Below are positions 28,079 to 38,181 of a DNA stretch of 64,000 nucleotides, in pieces (position 1 is the first letter of the stretch; each line of letters begins with the position of its first letter). A model generated the notes under the pieces. The model made no database searches and was not told where the DNA came from. It saw nothing but the letters and a program-made list of their open reading frames with translations. The DNA is from Bremerella cremea (GTDB lineage: Bacteria > Planctomycetota > Planctomycetia > Pirellulales > Pirellulaceae). Position numbers and translations under genes: made by a program. The stretch spans positions 1-64,000 of the forward strand of contig NZ_QPEX01000017.1 in the NCBI RefSeq assembly GCF_003335505.1, written 5' to 3'.

Positions 28079-28106
28079 ACGCCCGCTAAATTGCGGGCGT
28101 TTTTTT
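28079..28106 (+). terminator. Rho-independent terminator of the pilM operon
   Basis: An 8-bp perfect stem (ACGCCCGC/GCGGGCGT) with a 6-nt loop is followed by six Ts. It separates the PilM/glycine-rich genes from the secretin gene. Confidence 0.9.
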
Positions 28107-28255
28107 GTAATCTTTCTTCCAATCTCTATTGAGCCGCTCTCGGCTTCTGGGTACTGTACCGCCCGGCGATTTTGCGCTGTAGCACAATAAAACAATTGCT
28201 AGCAGCGTATCCGGACGGAAATCCAAAAAAACAGATGCTTGCCCTAAAAGCGGCC

Positions 28256-28284
28256 TTGACCCAATTTTGGACAGCCGGTATTTA
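28256..28284 (+). promoter_or_regulatory. Sigma70-like promoter for the secretin gene
   Basis: TTGACC, a 17-nt spacer and TATTTA lie between the operon terminator and the secretin start. The promoter would give a leader of about 130 nt. The rest of the roughly 385-base gap shows nothing else. Confidence 0.5.
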
Positions 28285-28423
28285 ACCGCCTCACCTAGAA
28301 ATGCAAGGATGCAGATTCACCAATGCGCGTGATGCGTGGGGATTATCTGCGAGGACGTTTTGCCTCGTGGAAGCCTGGTCCCAATCGGAAACGTGTCATC
28401 GTGGGGGGAAGGATAGGAACACC

Positions 28424-31400
28424 ATGAATTATTCTCGGTCGATCCCGATGTACACGGATCGCAGGCTGCCACAAGTTCAGACAAGGAGAGTCGCGTTGAA
28501 TTTGGCCACGCGTGTGCTAACCGTCGGTCTCGCCGCCGTCGTGTTAATTGGCACTGGGAAAGGGGTCGTCGCAAATCCGTTGACCGAGATACAACTCGTC
28601 ACGTCGATGTCGGCGACAGGTCAACTACAAGGATCATCGCTAGAGAAGCGGAAGCAGGGCGAACTGCTTCAGCAAGCTCGTGCTGCTATGCAGCAGGGTG
28701 ATCTCGCCAAGGCAGAGGAACTTATCGAACGTTCAAGAGCGTTCAACGTTCCGACGGCTTCCGCTTACAGCGAAGACGACACGCCGGAAAAGGCAACCAA
28801 GGCTCTGCAAGAGCTCAAAGCCGTCCAAGCGAACCCAGATTATCTTGGCCAGAAGCTGATGGGACAGTCGCCAGACAAGTCACAGCAGATGGCTACAGAA
28901 GCTCTGGCTCGTGGAAAGGATGCTTTGAAGAGTGGTCAACGCGGTGCCGCGATGAACTACTACGAACTGGCACTGAAGCATGGCGGTCCCGACTTCCGGA
29001 GCAGCCAATATTCGGTCGCCGCCTTCCGCCACGACCTGGAACAAGCTGGATTGCAGACCTCTATCACCAGTGGTGGTGCTGTGAACCCAGCTATGGCTCG
29101 TTTGCCGCAAATCAACGAACCTGCCGCTCCGGCGACAACCAACAATCCTTACACGGCTGCCGTTAACCCTCAGGGTAACGCGGACACCGCTCGCCGCTTG
29201 TTGTTGCAAGCTCGAATGGAGTTGGCCAAAGGGAATGTCGCTTTAGCTGAAAAGCTCGTTGGCCAAGTTAAAGCATTGGGGCTCGTTTATCCGGCTCATC
29301 AAGATTCGCCGGACAATGTCGACTACTTGATTCGCAAGCTGAATCAAATTGCTGCCAGCCCGGTCGGCCCACAATCGGCCTTCCAATTCGGCGAGACCAT
29401 GTTGCACCAAGCAGAAGGTCTGATGCTGTACGGGCAGTATGACATTGCCGAGCAGATGACTCGTCAAGTGGAATCGATGCACCTCGACTTTAAGCAAGCC
29501 CGAGTTTCCCCCGAACGCTTGTTGACCGAGATCAATCGTCGACGCAGTGGTGCAAATGGCTCCTCCCCGGTTAGCCCCAGCCTACCGCAAACGGCTGGTG
29601 GCGATGCCCGAACAAATGAACAAGCGATTCTGGTTCAAGCCAAGACCGCACTTGATCGTGGTGATGTTGGCACAGCGGAAGCTTTCGCTAAACAAGCGGC
29701 ATCGCTGGGTAACCGAAACTACCAAGAAGGCGACCTTCGTGCTGACCTGTTGTTGTTGGAAGTCCAACGAGCCAAGGCAGCCAGCCCGATTCGTCATGCT
29801 GGGGCGACACAAGGCATCGGTGGTGTAGGCTTCCCGGTTGCTCAAGGTGTGTACCGTCCGGAAGGTGACGATACACGCAATGTGCCGGCTTCCGCTCAAG
29901 GTGGTGCTACCGGAGAAGCTGGTACTCGTTACCTGCACGAAGGAGAGCAAGCTCTGGTTTCCGGCGACAAGGTCAAAGCTCGCAAGTTGTTCGAGGAAGC
30001 TTGGAAGTACGAAAACCAACTCGATCCTAATTCACGTCAACGCCTGCAAGACTACCTACAGCGTCAAACCAACCCGATTACCTCCGGTGTCGCTCAGACC
30101 AGCGGTCCTTCGCCTCTAGGTGAAATCGATGCTCGTCAGCAGGTTTTGCAACAGCAGATGATTGCCGAGGTCACTCGCGAACAATCGATGGCTGATGCTC
30201 TGCGAGAGTTCAACCCGAAGGAAGGTTTGGAGAAGCTGAAAACGGTCCGTGCAACCGTCGAACAATCGTCGATCGACGCTGTGGCCAAGAAACAGTTGCT
30301 CGCTCGTGTCGATCGAAGTATCGAATCGCTCGAGAACTACATCGACATTAACAAGTCGCAGATCGAACTGGACGAACGCAATGCTGCGATTGATGCCCAG
30401 ATCAAGAATGAACGCGACCTGCATTTGGAAGTCAACCAGAAGCTGGCCCAAATGGTCGAACAGTTCAACGAACTAATGGAACAGCAACGTTGGCAAGAAG
30501 CGGAAGTGATTGCCCGCCAGGCTCGCGAAATGGATCCTCAGAATCCAGTCGTTGAAACCTTGGTGTGGAAGTCGAAGTTCGCTCGTCGCTTTGCTCAGAT
30601 CAATGCGATGAAGGATGACCGAGAACAAGGTTTCTGGCAGGCGATGCACAACACCGACCTGGCTTCGATTCCGTTCGACGACAACAATCCCTACCAATTT
30701 GGTCACACTGCCAAGGAATGGGACGACATGACTTTGGCTCGGCAGAAGGCCCTCATGGAGCAGTCGCAGCTCTCCGAGGACGAAGTCGAGATCCGTAAGG
30801 CATTGAAGACCAAGGTCGACGTCAAGTTCGAGCGTCAATCGCTGCAGAGCGTGATGGAAACCCTAGGCAACATGGCCGGTATCAACGTGCAGTTGGATCC
30901 TCGCGGTCTTCAGGCTGAAGGGGTGACTTACGACACGGAAATCACCATCAGCATGCAACAAGCTGTCCGTCTGGAAAGTGCATTGAATCACATTCTCGAA
31001 CCGCTTCGGTTGAGCTACGTGATTCGAGATGAAGCATTGGTAATCACCAGTGAATCGTTCCGCAGCCGCAATACCTACTCGAAGGTGTACAGTGTCGCGG
31101 ACTTGGTTCTGCCGATTCCGAACTTCGTGCCTAGCTACAACATGGGTCTGCCGGGTGCAATTAAAGCTGCCTATGAAAGCCAAGGGCTGACTGGCGGTGG
31201 TTCGGCCATTCCTGGTGGTCCTAGCCCATCTCCGTTGTTCGCTCAGAATCAGGACATGAGCAACCCCAATGTGCTCGCTCAGATGCCACAAGGCGGGTTC
31301 ATCCCCGGTTTGGGCAGCGGCCAAACGGTTTCTGGTCAGCCACAAGGTAACATGGGCTTCGGTCCTGGCAGCGGTATCGGTGGAGCAGGCGGTTTTGGTG

Positions 31401-32536
31401 GTGGCGTTCAGCCAGACTTTGATTCGCTGATCGAACTAATCACGACAACCGTCGAGCCAGACTCGTGGGAAGAATTGGGTGGACCAGGTTCGGTCGCCCC
31501 GTTTGCTACGAACCTGAGCTTGGTGGTGAGCCAGACTCAAGAAGTTCACGATCGCTTGGCCGACTTGTTGGAACAGTTGCGTCGTCTGCAAGACTTGCAG
31601 GTGACCATCGAAGTTCGCTTCATCACGCTGAACGATAACTTCTTTGAACGTATCGGTGTCGACTTCGACTTCGATATCGCTGACAACACTGACGGTAACC
31701 TCTCGGGAAGCCCGAGCGTTACGGTCGGTTGGGATGGGCAAACCACGACGCCTGACTTGGACTTGCAGTTCATGCAGCAGACGTTTGGGAATTCGATTCC
31801 TGCGATCGGTGGTTTAACCGGTTCGGCAGGGGCGACCTTTGGGTTCGCAATGCTGTCCGACATCGAAACGTACTTCTTTGTCAACGCCGCCCAAGGTGAC
31901 TTGCGATCGAACGTGATGCAGGCTCCGAAGGTGACCTTGTTCAACGGTCAAACGGCCTTCGTGTCGGATACCACGCAAACTCCGTTTGTGACGAGTGTGG
32001 TCCCGGTGGTGGGTGACTTTGCCGCAGCTCAACAGCCGGTGATCGTGGTGCTTAACGAAGGTACCTCGCTCAGCGTGCAGGCAGTTGTTTCCCCTGATCG
32101 TCGCTTTGTCCGCTTGACCCTGGTACCGTTCTTCAGCCGCATCGGCGACGTGCAAGAGTTCACTTTCGAGGGCTCAAGCACCACGCGTTCCGATTCAACG
32201 GTTGAAAACCCAGATTCGGCCGACGGTGGTACGAAAACCGACAACACGGAAGACGTGAATACTGGTACCACGATTCAGTTGCCTCAGTTCTCCTTCGTTA
32301 CCGTGAGCACGACTGTTAGCGTGCCAGACGGTGGTACGGTGCTGCTGGGTGGTATTAAGCGTCTGAGCGAGGAACGCCGCGAGCGAGGTATTCCAGTGTT
32401 CAGCAAGCTGCCTTACATCAACCGATTGTTCCGCAACGTGGGTATCGGTCGCGAAACCCAGAGCCTCATGATGATGGTTACGCCTCGTATCATTATCCAA
32501 GAGGAAGAGGAAGCTCGCCTTGGCTTCACTCCGTAA
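28424..32536 (+). CDS. PilQ/GspD-like secretin with N-terminal TPR repeats
   Basis: About 1370 residues. The ATG follows a purine-rich ribosome site; in-frame codons upstream look non-coding. A long basic n-region precedes a hydrophobic signal segment (VLTVGLAAVVLIGTGKGVVA). Residues 60-800 carry repeated TPR-like helices (LLQQARAAMQQGDLAKAEEL, ARMELAKGNVALAEKLVGQV). Then come N-domains, a Gly-rich linker, a conserved block (VQPDFDSLIELITTTV), and the secretin core ending VPDGGTVLLGGIKRL...PVFSKLPYINRLFRNVG. It would form the outer-membrane channel for the neighbouring PilM system. The large TPR half is unusual for PilQ. Confidence 0.93.
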   Translation: MNYSRSIPMYTDRRLPQVQTRRVALNLATRVLTVGLAAVVLIGTGKGVVANPLTEIQLVTSMSATGQLQGSSLEKRKQGELLQQARAAMQQGDLAKAEELIERSRAFNVPTASAYSEDDTPEKATKALQELKAVQANPDYLGQKLMGQSPDKSQQMATEALARGKDALKSGQRGAAMNYYELALKHGGPDFRSSQYSVAAFRHDLEQAGLQTSITSGGAVNPAMARLPQINEPAAPATTNNPYTAAVNPQGNADTARRLLLQARMELAKGNVALAEKLVGQVKALGLVYPAHQDSPDNVDYLIRKLNQIAASPVGPQSAFQFGETMLHQAEGLMLYGQYDIAEQMTRQVESMHLDFKQARVSPERLLTEINRRRSGANGSSPVSPSLPQTAGGDARTNEQAILVQAKTALDRGDVGTAEAFAKQAASLGNRNYQEGDLRADLLLLEVQRAKAASPIRHAGATQGIGGVGFPVAQGVYRPEGDDTRNVPASAQGGATGEAGTRYLHEGEQALVSGDKVKARKLFEEAWKYENQLDPNSRQRLQDYLQRQTNPITSGVAQTSGPSPLGEIDARQQVLQQQMIAEVTREQSMADALREFNPKEGLEKLKTVRATVEQSSIDAVAKKQLLARVDRSIESLENYIDINKSQIELDERNAAIDAQIKNERDLHLEVNQKLAQMVEQFNELMEQQRWQEAEVIARQAREMDPQNPVVETLVWKSKFARRFAQINAMKDDREQGFWQAMHNTDLASIPFDDNNPYQFGHTAKEWDDMTLARQKALMEQSQLSEDEVEIRKALKTKVDVKFERQSLQSVMETLGNMAGINVQLDPRGLQAEGVTYDTEITISMQQAVRLESALNHILEPLRLSYVIRDEALVITSESFRSRNTYSKVYSVADLVLPIPNFVPSYNMGLPGAIKAAYESQGLTGGGSAIPGGPSPSPLFAQNQDMSNPNVLAQMPQGGFIPGLGSGQTVSGQPQGNMGFGPGSGIGGAGGFGGGVQPDFDSLIELITTTVEPDSWEELGGPGSVAPFATNLSLVVSQTQEVHDRLADLLEQLRRLQDLQVTIEVRFITLNDNFFERIGVDFDFDIADNTDGNLSGSPSVTVGWDGQTTTPDLDLQFMQQTFGNSIPAIGGLTGSAGATFGFAMLSDIETYFFVNAAQGDLRSNVMQAPKVTLFNGQTAFVSDTTQTPFVTSVVPVVGDFAAAQQPVIVVLNEGTSLSVQAVVSPDRRFVRLTLVPFFSRIGDVQEFTFEGSSTTRSDSTVENPDSADGGTKTDNTEDVNTGTTIQLPQFSFVTVSTTVSVPDGGTVLLGGIKRLSEERRERGIPVFSKLPYINRLFRNVGIGRETQSLMMMVTPRIIIQEEEEARLGFTP

Positions 32537-32570
32537 GCAAGTGATCGGTTAACTCGATTATGACCTCCTG

Positions 32571-32612
32571 CCGCCGTGAAATGTCTTCGGGCTTTCACGG
32601 CGGTACTTTTTT
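32571..32612 (+). terminator. Rho-independent terminator after the secretin gene
   Basis: A 10-bp stem (CCGCCGTGAA/TTCACGGCGG) with a 13-nt loop is followed after three bases by six Ts. Confidence 0.85.
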
Positions 32613-32728
32613 GCGCATTGGGTTTTTATCACGTACAATACTTTCCCAGTAGCTTAGTATGCTCTTAAGATAGATCGCTAGAAAACCTTTGCTTCCAGCT
32701 TCATGAATTGCACTTTGAGGGAGACCAC

Positions 32729-33205
32729 GTGGCCAAGCTTGTAATGATTCTCGGCGTTTTGTTTGCGATGACGGCGGTTGTGGCAGGAGCTATGGAGCAT
32801 GCGGTACGCGGAATGATCATTCGCGATACGACCGATGGCAAGGTTTCCGAGGAAGCGTCTGAAGAACTCTCCGACCCTCCTCCGAATGCGGCCGCTGCTA
32901 AACGACTGGCCCAGTATGAAACGGGCGTGCGTTATCACATGTACCACGGTTTGGCGATGATCGGGCTGGGGACCATCATGGCGATTTCGGCACGTGGCCA
33001 AGTGTTAGGGCTGATTACGGCCATTTTCATGGTGCTGGGGATTAAGTTATTCAGCGGAACGCTCTACTTGATTTCAGCCTACGGGATGGACCAGTTAACG
33101 ATGCTGGTGCCAATCGGTGGAAGTTGTTTGATTTTAGGATGGTTGCTGTTCTTCGGAGTGGTTTTGTTGTTTGATCCGCTCGTTGACAAAGATGATTTAG
33201 ACTAG
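32729..33205 (+). CDS. DUF423 family membrane protein
   Basis: A 158-residue membrane protein with about four helices. Family marks are AGAMEHAVRG near the N-terminus, YETGVRYHMYHGLAMIGLG, LFSGTLYLISAYG and VPIGGSCLILGWLLFFGV. The GTG start is chosen because AGGGAGA lies 4 nt before it; an upstream TTG covers that site. An acidic Pro-rich insertion (about 40-62) lies in the first loop. Function unknown in this family. Confidence 0.88.
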   Translation: MAKLVMILGVLFAMTAVVAGAMEHAVRGMIIRDTTDGKVSEEASEELSDPPPNAAAAKRLAQYETGVRYHMYHGLAMIGLGTIMAISARGQVLGLITAIFMVLGIKLFSGTLYLISAYGMDQLTMLVPIGGSCLILGWLLFFGVVLLFDPLVDKDDLD

Positions 33206-33282
33206 CGGGCAGTAAGCAAATCCCGCGAAAATCAGCTCCCTTTCTTCCAGCATTTTGAACTTACGCCAACGTCAGGTTTTCT

Positions 33283-34554
33283 ATGAGTCGCATCGCCAAG
33301 TTGGAACGTGAACTTCGCGGACAAACGATCTGTCAGGCGATCTTGGTTGGAGGTTTGGCTCTTCTTGCGCTACAGTTGCTACGGCCCGTTTTGTTGCCTT
33401 TTGTGTTGGCAATCTTCATTGTCAGTGGGCTGACACCGGTGCTTTCGGGGATTGAATCCCGTTTTTCTACGACTCGGCTGGTTGCCGTGGTCATTGCTTC
33501 GATCTTGGGCTTGGGATTGGTTGTCTTGCTATGGTCCATTTTGTGGGTTTCGATCGCCCAGTTGGCCGATGACAGCGAGAAATACCAAGAACGCTTTACC
33601 GAGATGTACACATATGTTGAAACGAAACTCGATCAAACTTCCGATTGGTTTCAGTCCTATGTCACTCCTGGATCGAGCAATGAAGAGACCTCGGACGCAA
33701 ATCAAGCAAGCGGCAGCGAAGGGGAAGCGACTGAGAATAGCGGTAGTCAGGAAGCATCCCCAGCAGGTCGAGCGAACGGGAAATTAAGATCGAATCCGAT
33801 AAAAAACAAAATCGGCGAGATGCTGCGTTCCTGGTCAGATAGCATTTTGAGGCAAATCCAAGAGGCTACGGTCGAACTGGTCACCTCAGGAACGATGGTT
33901 GTGATATTCGTGTTTTTCCTTTTGTTGGGTAGTTCTCAGGCAATCCCTGAGAACGAAACCTGGAAACAAATCGATGCCAAGATTCGCGAGTATATCGTCA
34001 CCAAGACGTTGATTTCGTTCTTCACTGGCATCGTTTTCGCCTTCTCGTTGTGGATCTTTGGAATACCGCTGGCCATTGTTTTTGGTCTCATGGCGTTTCT
34101 ATTTAACTTTATTCCCAACATCGGCCCGATCTTAGCGTGCCTCTTGCCCTTACCGCTGATCATTCTTAACCCGGAACTAAATATATTTGAGATGTTCCTG
34201 GCTATCACGCTTTCTTCAACCGTGCAAATCGTCAGCGGCAACGTCGTGGAACCGCGGATGATGGGGGATTCGTTCGATGTGCATCCCATTGCGATTTTGC
34301 TGGCGTTGATGTTCTGGGGCCTGATCTGGGGCATCGTGGGCATGTTCTTAGCCGTCCCGATGACCGCGATCATGAAGATCTTGTTCGCGAAGTTCGAGAT
34401 GACCCGACCGTTGGCTGATTTGTTGGCGGGGCGAATTGATGGAGTTAGCTTCAAGAACTTCTACTTCGGCGAAGGGGACGAAGCAGAAAAGAAAGCCGCA
34501 ACGCCTTCGAAAGCGAAGGGAGCTGCTCCTGCAAGTGGAGAAGCAGGCCAATAA
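33283..34554 (+). CDS. AI-2E family transporter (PerM/TqsA-like)
   Basis: A 423-residue polytopic membrane protein with about eight helices. Family features are the N-terminal pair (LVGGLALLALQLLRPVLLPF), a large cytoplasmic loop at about 110-185, and the conserved C-terminal block FLFNFIPNIGPILACLLPLP, GNVVEPRMMGDSFDVHPIAI and GIVGMFLAVPMTAIMKI. Members export small molecules or ions; the substrate here is unknown. The Ser/Glu-rich insertion at about 125-170 is species-specific. The last about 25 residues are an Ala/Lys tail. Confidence 0.93.
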   Translation: MSRIAKLERELRGQTICQAILVGGLALLALQLLRPVLLPFVLAIFIVSGLTPVLSGIESRFSTTRLVAVVIASILGLGLVVLLWSILWVSIAQLADDSEKYQERFTEMYTYVETKLDQTSDWFQSYVTPGSSNEETSDANQASGSEGEATENSGSQEASPAGRANGKLRSNPIKNKIGEMLRSWSDSILRQIQEATVELVTSGTMVVIFVFFLLLGSSQAIPENETWKQIDAKIREYIVTKTLISFFTGIVFAFSLWIFGIPLAIVFGLMAFLFNFIPNIGPILACLLPLPLIILNPELNIFEMFLAITLSSTVQIVSGNVVEPRMMGDSFDVHPIAILLALMFWGLIWGIVGMFLAVPMTAIMKILFAKFEMTRPLADLLAGRIDGVSFKNFYFGEGDEAEKKAATPSKAKGAAPASGEAGQ

Positions 34555-34644
34555 ACGCCTGCACAGACACCGAAATATAATTAGATGGTGTCCGTGATAC
34601 CTCTTCTGGATTCATGCCAAGAGAGTACGCGAATCCTGTTTCGT

Positions 34645-34839
34645 TTACTGTTCCGAATCGAGCCGAAAGGCAATCTCGTCGTCGGCGTAAAGCGCCGACT
34701 CACACTTTTCGCAGATGATCGATTGGTCCTCTTGCTGGATTCCGTGAACGACGTTGCTGCATTTTTGGCAACGGTACATCTGCTTAAAGCAAATACTCTC
34801 CGTATCGATGAGGAAAACTTCGTTAGAACTGATGATCAT
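34645..34839 (-). CDS. Small zinc-ribbon protein
   Basis: A 64-residue protein with two Cys pairs (CQKC and CEKC, 17 residues between them) forming a zinc ribbon. The acidic C-terminus is YADDEIAFRLDSEQ. The start MIISSNEV has GTGAGG upstream. It is convergent with the AI-2E gene. Function unknown. Confidence 0.6.
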   Translation of the reverse strand: MIISSNEVFLIDTESICFKQMYRCQKCSNVVHGIQQEDQSIICEKCESALYADDEIAFRLDSEQ

Positions 34840-35308
34840 AGAATGAGCCTCACATGAACGATGGACAACTAAGAACAATGAATAATCCTCAGGCTGAAGC
34901 GCGTGTTACCTGAGAAAGCCTCAAAACGGAAAAAGGTATCTTTGATATATCGTTCCAGCGTACGCGAAATATAAGGGTTCTAACAGGAACGAAACCAGAA
35001 CGGTATTCGCCAAGTGCTTGTCAATATTCGTGTTAAGCACGCTTGAGAGAATAAAAAAACGTTCATGTTGGTGGCGATTATTGGCCCATAGGGGCGGTTT
35101 TGTGGTGCTGTGATCCGCTCTTTAGTGGGGGCATGGGTGCGTTTCTTGTGAAAAAGCGCAGTCGGTATCTTCCTAATTTGAACGTTGGCTGAGGGGCTTC
35201 AAGGAGTTAAGTCCATCTCCAGGCGGCTTCGCGAGGACAAGGGAGAATGTGCCGTTTCCGCGAAGTTCCATTCCCAGCAGGAGGAATCTCCTCAATCCGG
35301 GGACGCGA
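34840..35308. other. Intergenic region, no gene seen
   Basis: About 470 bases between the small zinc-ribbon gene and the 3' end of the NifS-like gene. The zinc-ribbon promoter should lie here. No convincing promoter boxes, terminator hairpin, RNA gene or repeat was recognised. Confidence 0.5.
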
Positions 35309-36451
35309 CTACTGGTGGAGCGATTCCCAAGCGTGGATCAACAGTTCGGCTGCCTGCAGGACATCTTCCTCGGACGTATACCAGCCGACGCTCAGCCGGA
35401 TGGTCCCTTGTCGATCTTGGGGCGGGACTTTCATCGCCGCCAAGACTTGCGAGCAATTTTCGCCGCCAACCGTATCGCTGGTGGAAGTCGCGGCGCAGAT
35501 TTCTGGTACGCGGCGTAAGATCTCTTGCCCAGAGATGCGCGGGAAATTGATGCACAGCGTATTGGGAAGCCGCTGAGCCTTGGCGCCGTGAATCACCATT
35601 CGATCAGGAATCGACAGGGTGAGCTTCTGGTTTAGCAGTTTGATCAAGCCAGAAAGTTTTTCGTCGGCGGCATCAATGCTGTGTCCGACAAGATTGGCGG
35701 CTTTGCCCATTCCGACCCAGGCCATGATGTTCGCAGTGCCGGCACGTAGAGAATGTTCGGCCCCGCTTCCATGGATCAGAGGTTGAATCAGGATTCCTTC
35801 GCGTAGATATAATGCCGCAGCTCCCTTGGGGCCATAAAACTTATGGGCCGAGATGCTCAGTAGGTCGACCCCTAACTGTCGCGGGTTCACGTGGATTTTA
35901 CCAGCAGCTTGGCAAGCATCGCTATGAAACAGAATGCCACGCTCTCGACATAGATTCGAAAGTTGGCGAATGGGCTGCACGACGCCAGTTTCGTCGTTTG
36001 CCAGCATGATCGAGACTAGCTTCGTCGTAGGGCGCAGGGCATCGAGCAAGGCGTCGGGGTGAACGACCCCATCGCGGTCGACGGGAACAATGGTGACGTC
36101 ACACCCCATACGCTGGCAATAGGCAGCCGACCCAGCCACGGCAGCGTGTTCTACGGCGGAAATAACCAAGTGACAGGGTACTCGCTGCGTGAGGTATTCA
36201 CCTATTACCCCTTTGATTGCCAAATTGCAGCTTTCGGTTCCTGTGGCGCAAAAGATGATTTCGTCAGAGGTTACGTTCAGAAGATGAGCGACTTGCCCGC
36301 GAGCATCTTCCAACGTTTCATCAATCGCCCGGCTGCCGGCGTACATTCCATCGGGGCAGGCGAAGAACTCTGCCATGAATGGAAGCATGGCTTCCTGAAC
36401 GCTGGGCGCGATGGGTGTTGTCGCGTTGTAATCAAGGAAGATGGACTTCAT
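35309..36451 (-). CDS. NifS/IscS-like PLP enzyme lacking the canonical catalytic Cys
   Basis: A 380-residue class V aminotransferase-fold protein close to cysteine desulfurases: LDYNATTP start, ATGTESCN, VEHAAV, ANDETGVVQP, FHSDACQAAGK, PLP lysine Lys204 in SAHKFYGPKG, and SGAEHSLRAGT. In cysteine desulfurases the loop has SGSAC or similar before the PSxVLxAM block. Here it reads ATSTSDTVGGENCSQVLAAM, with Asp326 at the Cys position and the nearest Cys seven residues later. It may be a desulfurase using a shifted Cys, or a related lyase. Its ATG overlaps the upstream small gene's stop (TGATG). Confidence 0.85.
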   Translation of the reverse strand: MKSIFLDYNATTPIAPSVQEAMLPFMAEFFACPDGMYAGSRAIDETLEDARGQVAHLLNVTSDEIIFCATGTESCNLAIKGVIGEYLTQRVPCHLVISAVEHAAVAGSAAYCQRMGCDVTIVPVDRDGVVHPDALLDALRPTTKLVSIMLANDETGVVQPIRQLSNLCRERGILFHSDACQAAGKIHVNPRQLGVDLLSISAHKFYGPKGAAALYLREGILIQPLIHGSGAEHSLRAGTANIMAWVGMGKAANLVGHSIDAADEKLSGLIKLLNQKLTLSIPDRMVIHGAKAQRLPNTLCINFPRISGQEILRRVPEICAATSTSDTVGGENCSQVLAAMKVPPQDRQGTIRLSVGWYTSEEDVLQAAELLIHAWESLHQ

Positions 36452-36738
36452 CAGACCTTAGGCAATGTCCCCTTAAAACCAAACTCGGTATAGGCTTTGG
36501 GAAGAACAATGGCCGTTATTTTGATGTAGCTAATCGCGCGAAAAGGGATAATGGCCTGACGTGCACCAATTGCATCGGGGGTCTGCCGCTGAACGACCAT
36601 AAGTGTGTCGTCGTAAACAAAGCCCACGAAAGGGATTGATTCGTTGAGCTCGGTCATGATTACCCCCTTTTGGGGCATGTCTTTAGGCCACCTTTCAAGC
36701 AGTTGGTGCCAGGTATTCGTTTCAGAGCTATCAGCCAT
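36451..36738 (-). CDS. Small hypothetical protein coupled to the NifS-like gene
   Basis: A 95-residue soluble protein (WHQLLERWPKDMPQKGVIMT, then FVGFVYDDTLMVVQRQTPDA, IIPFRAISYIKITAIV) with a predicted beta-rich middle. There is no known motif. Its stop overlaps the NifS-like start by one base, so the two are co-translated and may act together. The start ATG follows no strong ribosome site. Function unknown. Confidence 0.7.
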   Translation of the reverse strand: MADSSETNTWHQLLERWPKDMPQKGVIMTELNESIPFVGFVYDDTLMVVQRQTPDAIGARQAIIPFRAISYIKITAIVLPKAYTEFGFKGTLPKV

Positions 36739-37008
36739 GATTTATTGATGCCGGTTTAGCTAGCAGGGTGTGATCAAGACATCCCCTCAATTCGGTCCAC
36801 TAGAGTGTGAGAATTCAAGAAAGATTGTTCCGCCTGCGGATTCCAATTCGTTGTCGGATCAGGCAAAACCGTTATTAAGAGTCAGGTTACGGCAGATGAG
36901 GGGGACAAAACACTCGACATTTCCGTCGAAATCGGTGATACTTAAAAGTGGCCATGCACCGCTAAAAGCTTTTCTTGAGACTTCTCCGCGAATTAAGGAT
37001 TTCTGGAT

Positions 37009-38070
<1,062 letters not shown>

Positions 38071-38117
38071 CTCGATTGTTAGCCTGGGTCGTTCTGGCCA
38101 CGGTTTTCGGTACACTC

Positions 38118-38155
38118 AAAGACATCCTTCTCATGATCGAGGAGGATGTCTTTTT
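38118..38155 (+). terminator. Rho-independent terminator after the DUF1559 gene
   Basis: AAAGACATCC pairs with GGATGTCTTT, with an inner CTC/GAG extension, and is followed by TTTTTCTTTT. It overlaps the region just before tadA. Confidence 0.85.
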
Positions 38156-38181
38156 CTTTTGGCCTGCGGAAAGCATCCATC

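Noticed and set aside
35470..35490. Possible selenocysteine in the NifS-like active-site loop
   Set aside because: The codon at the catalytic position is GAT (Asp), not TGA, and no insertion element is needed to read through.
36770..37008. 80-codon ORF upstream of the DUF1559 gene
   Set aside because: It has no ribosome site or domain and lies in a likely promoter region.
38146..38181. Upstream ATG for tadA
   Set aside because: It lies inside the stem of the preceding terminator, so the downstream GTG is more plausible.
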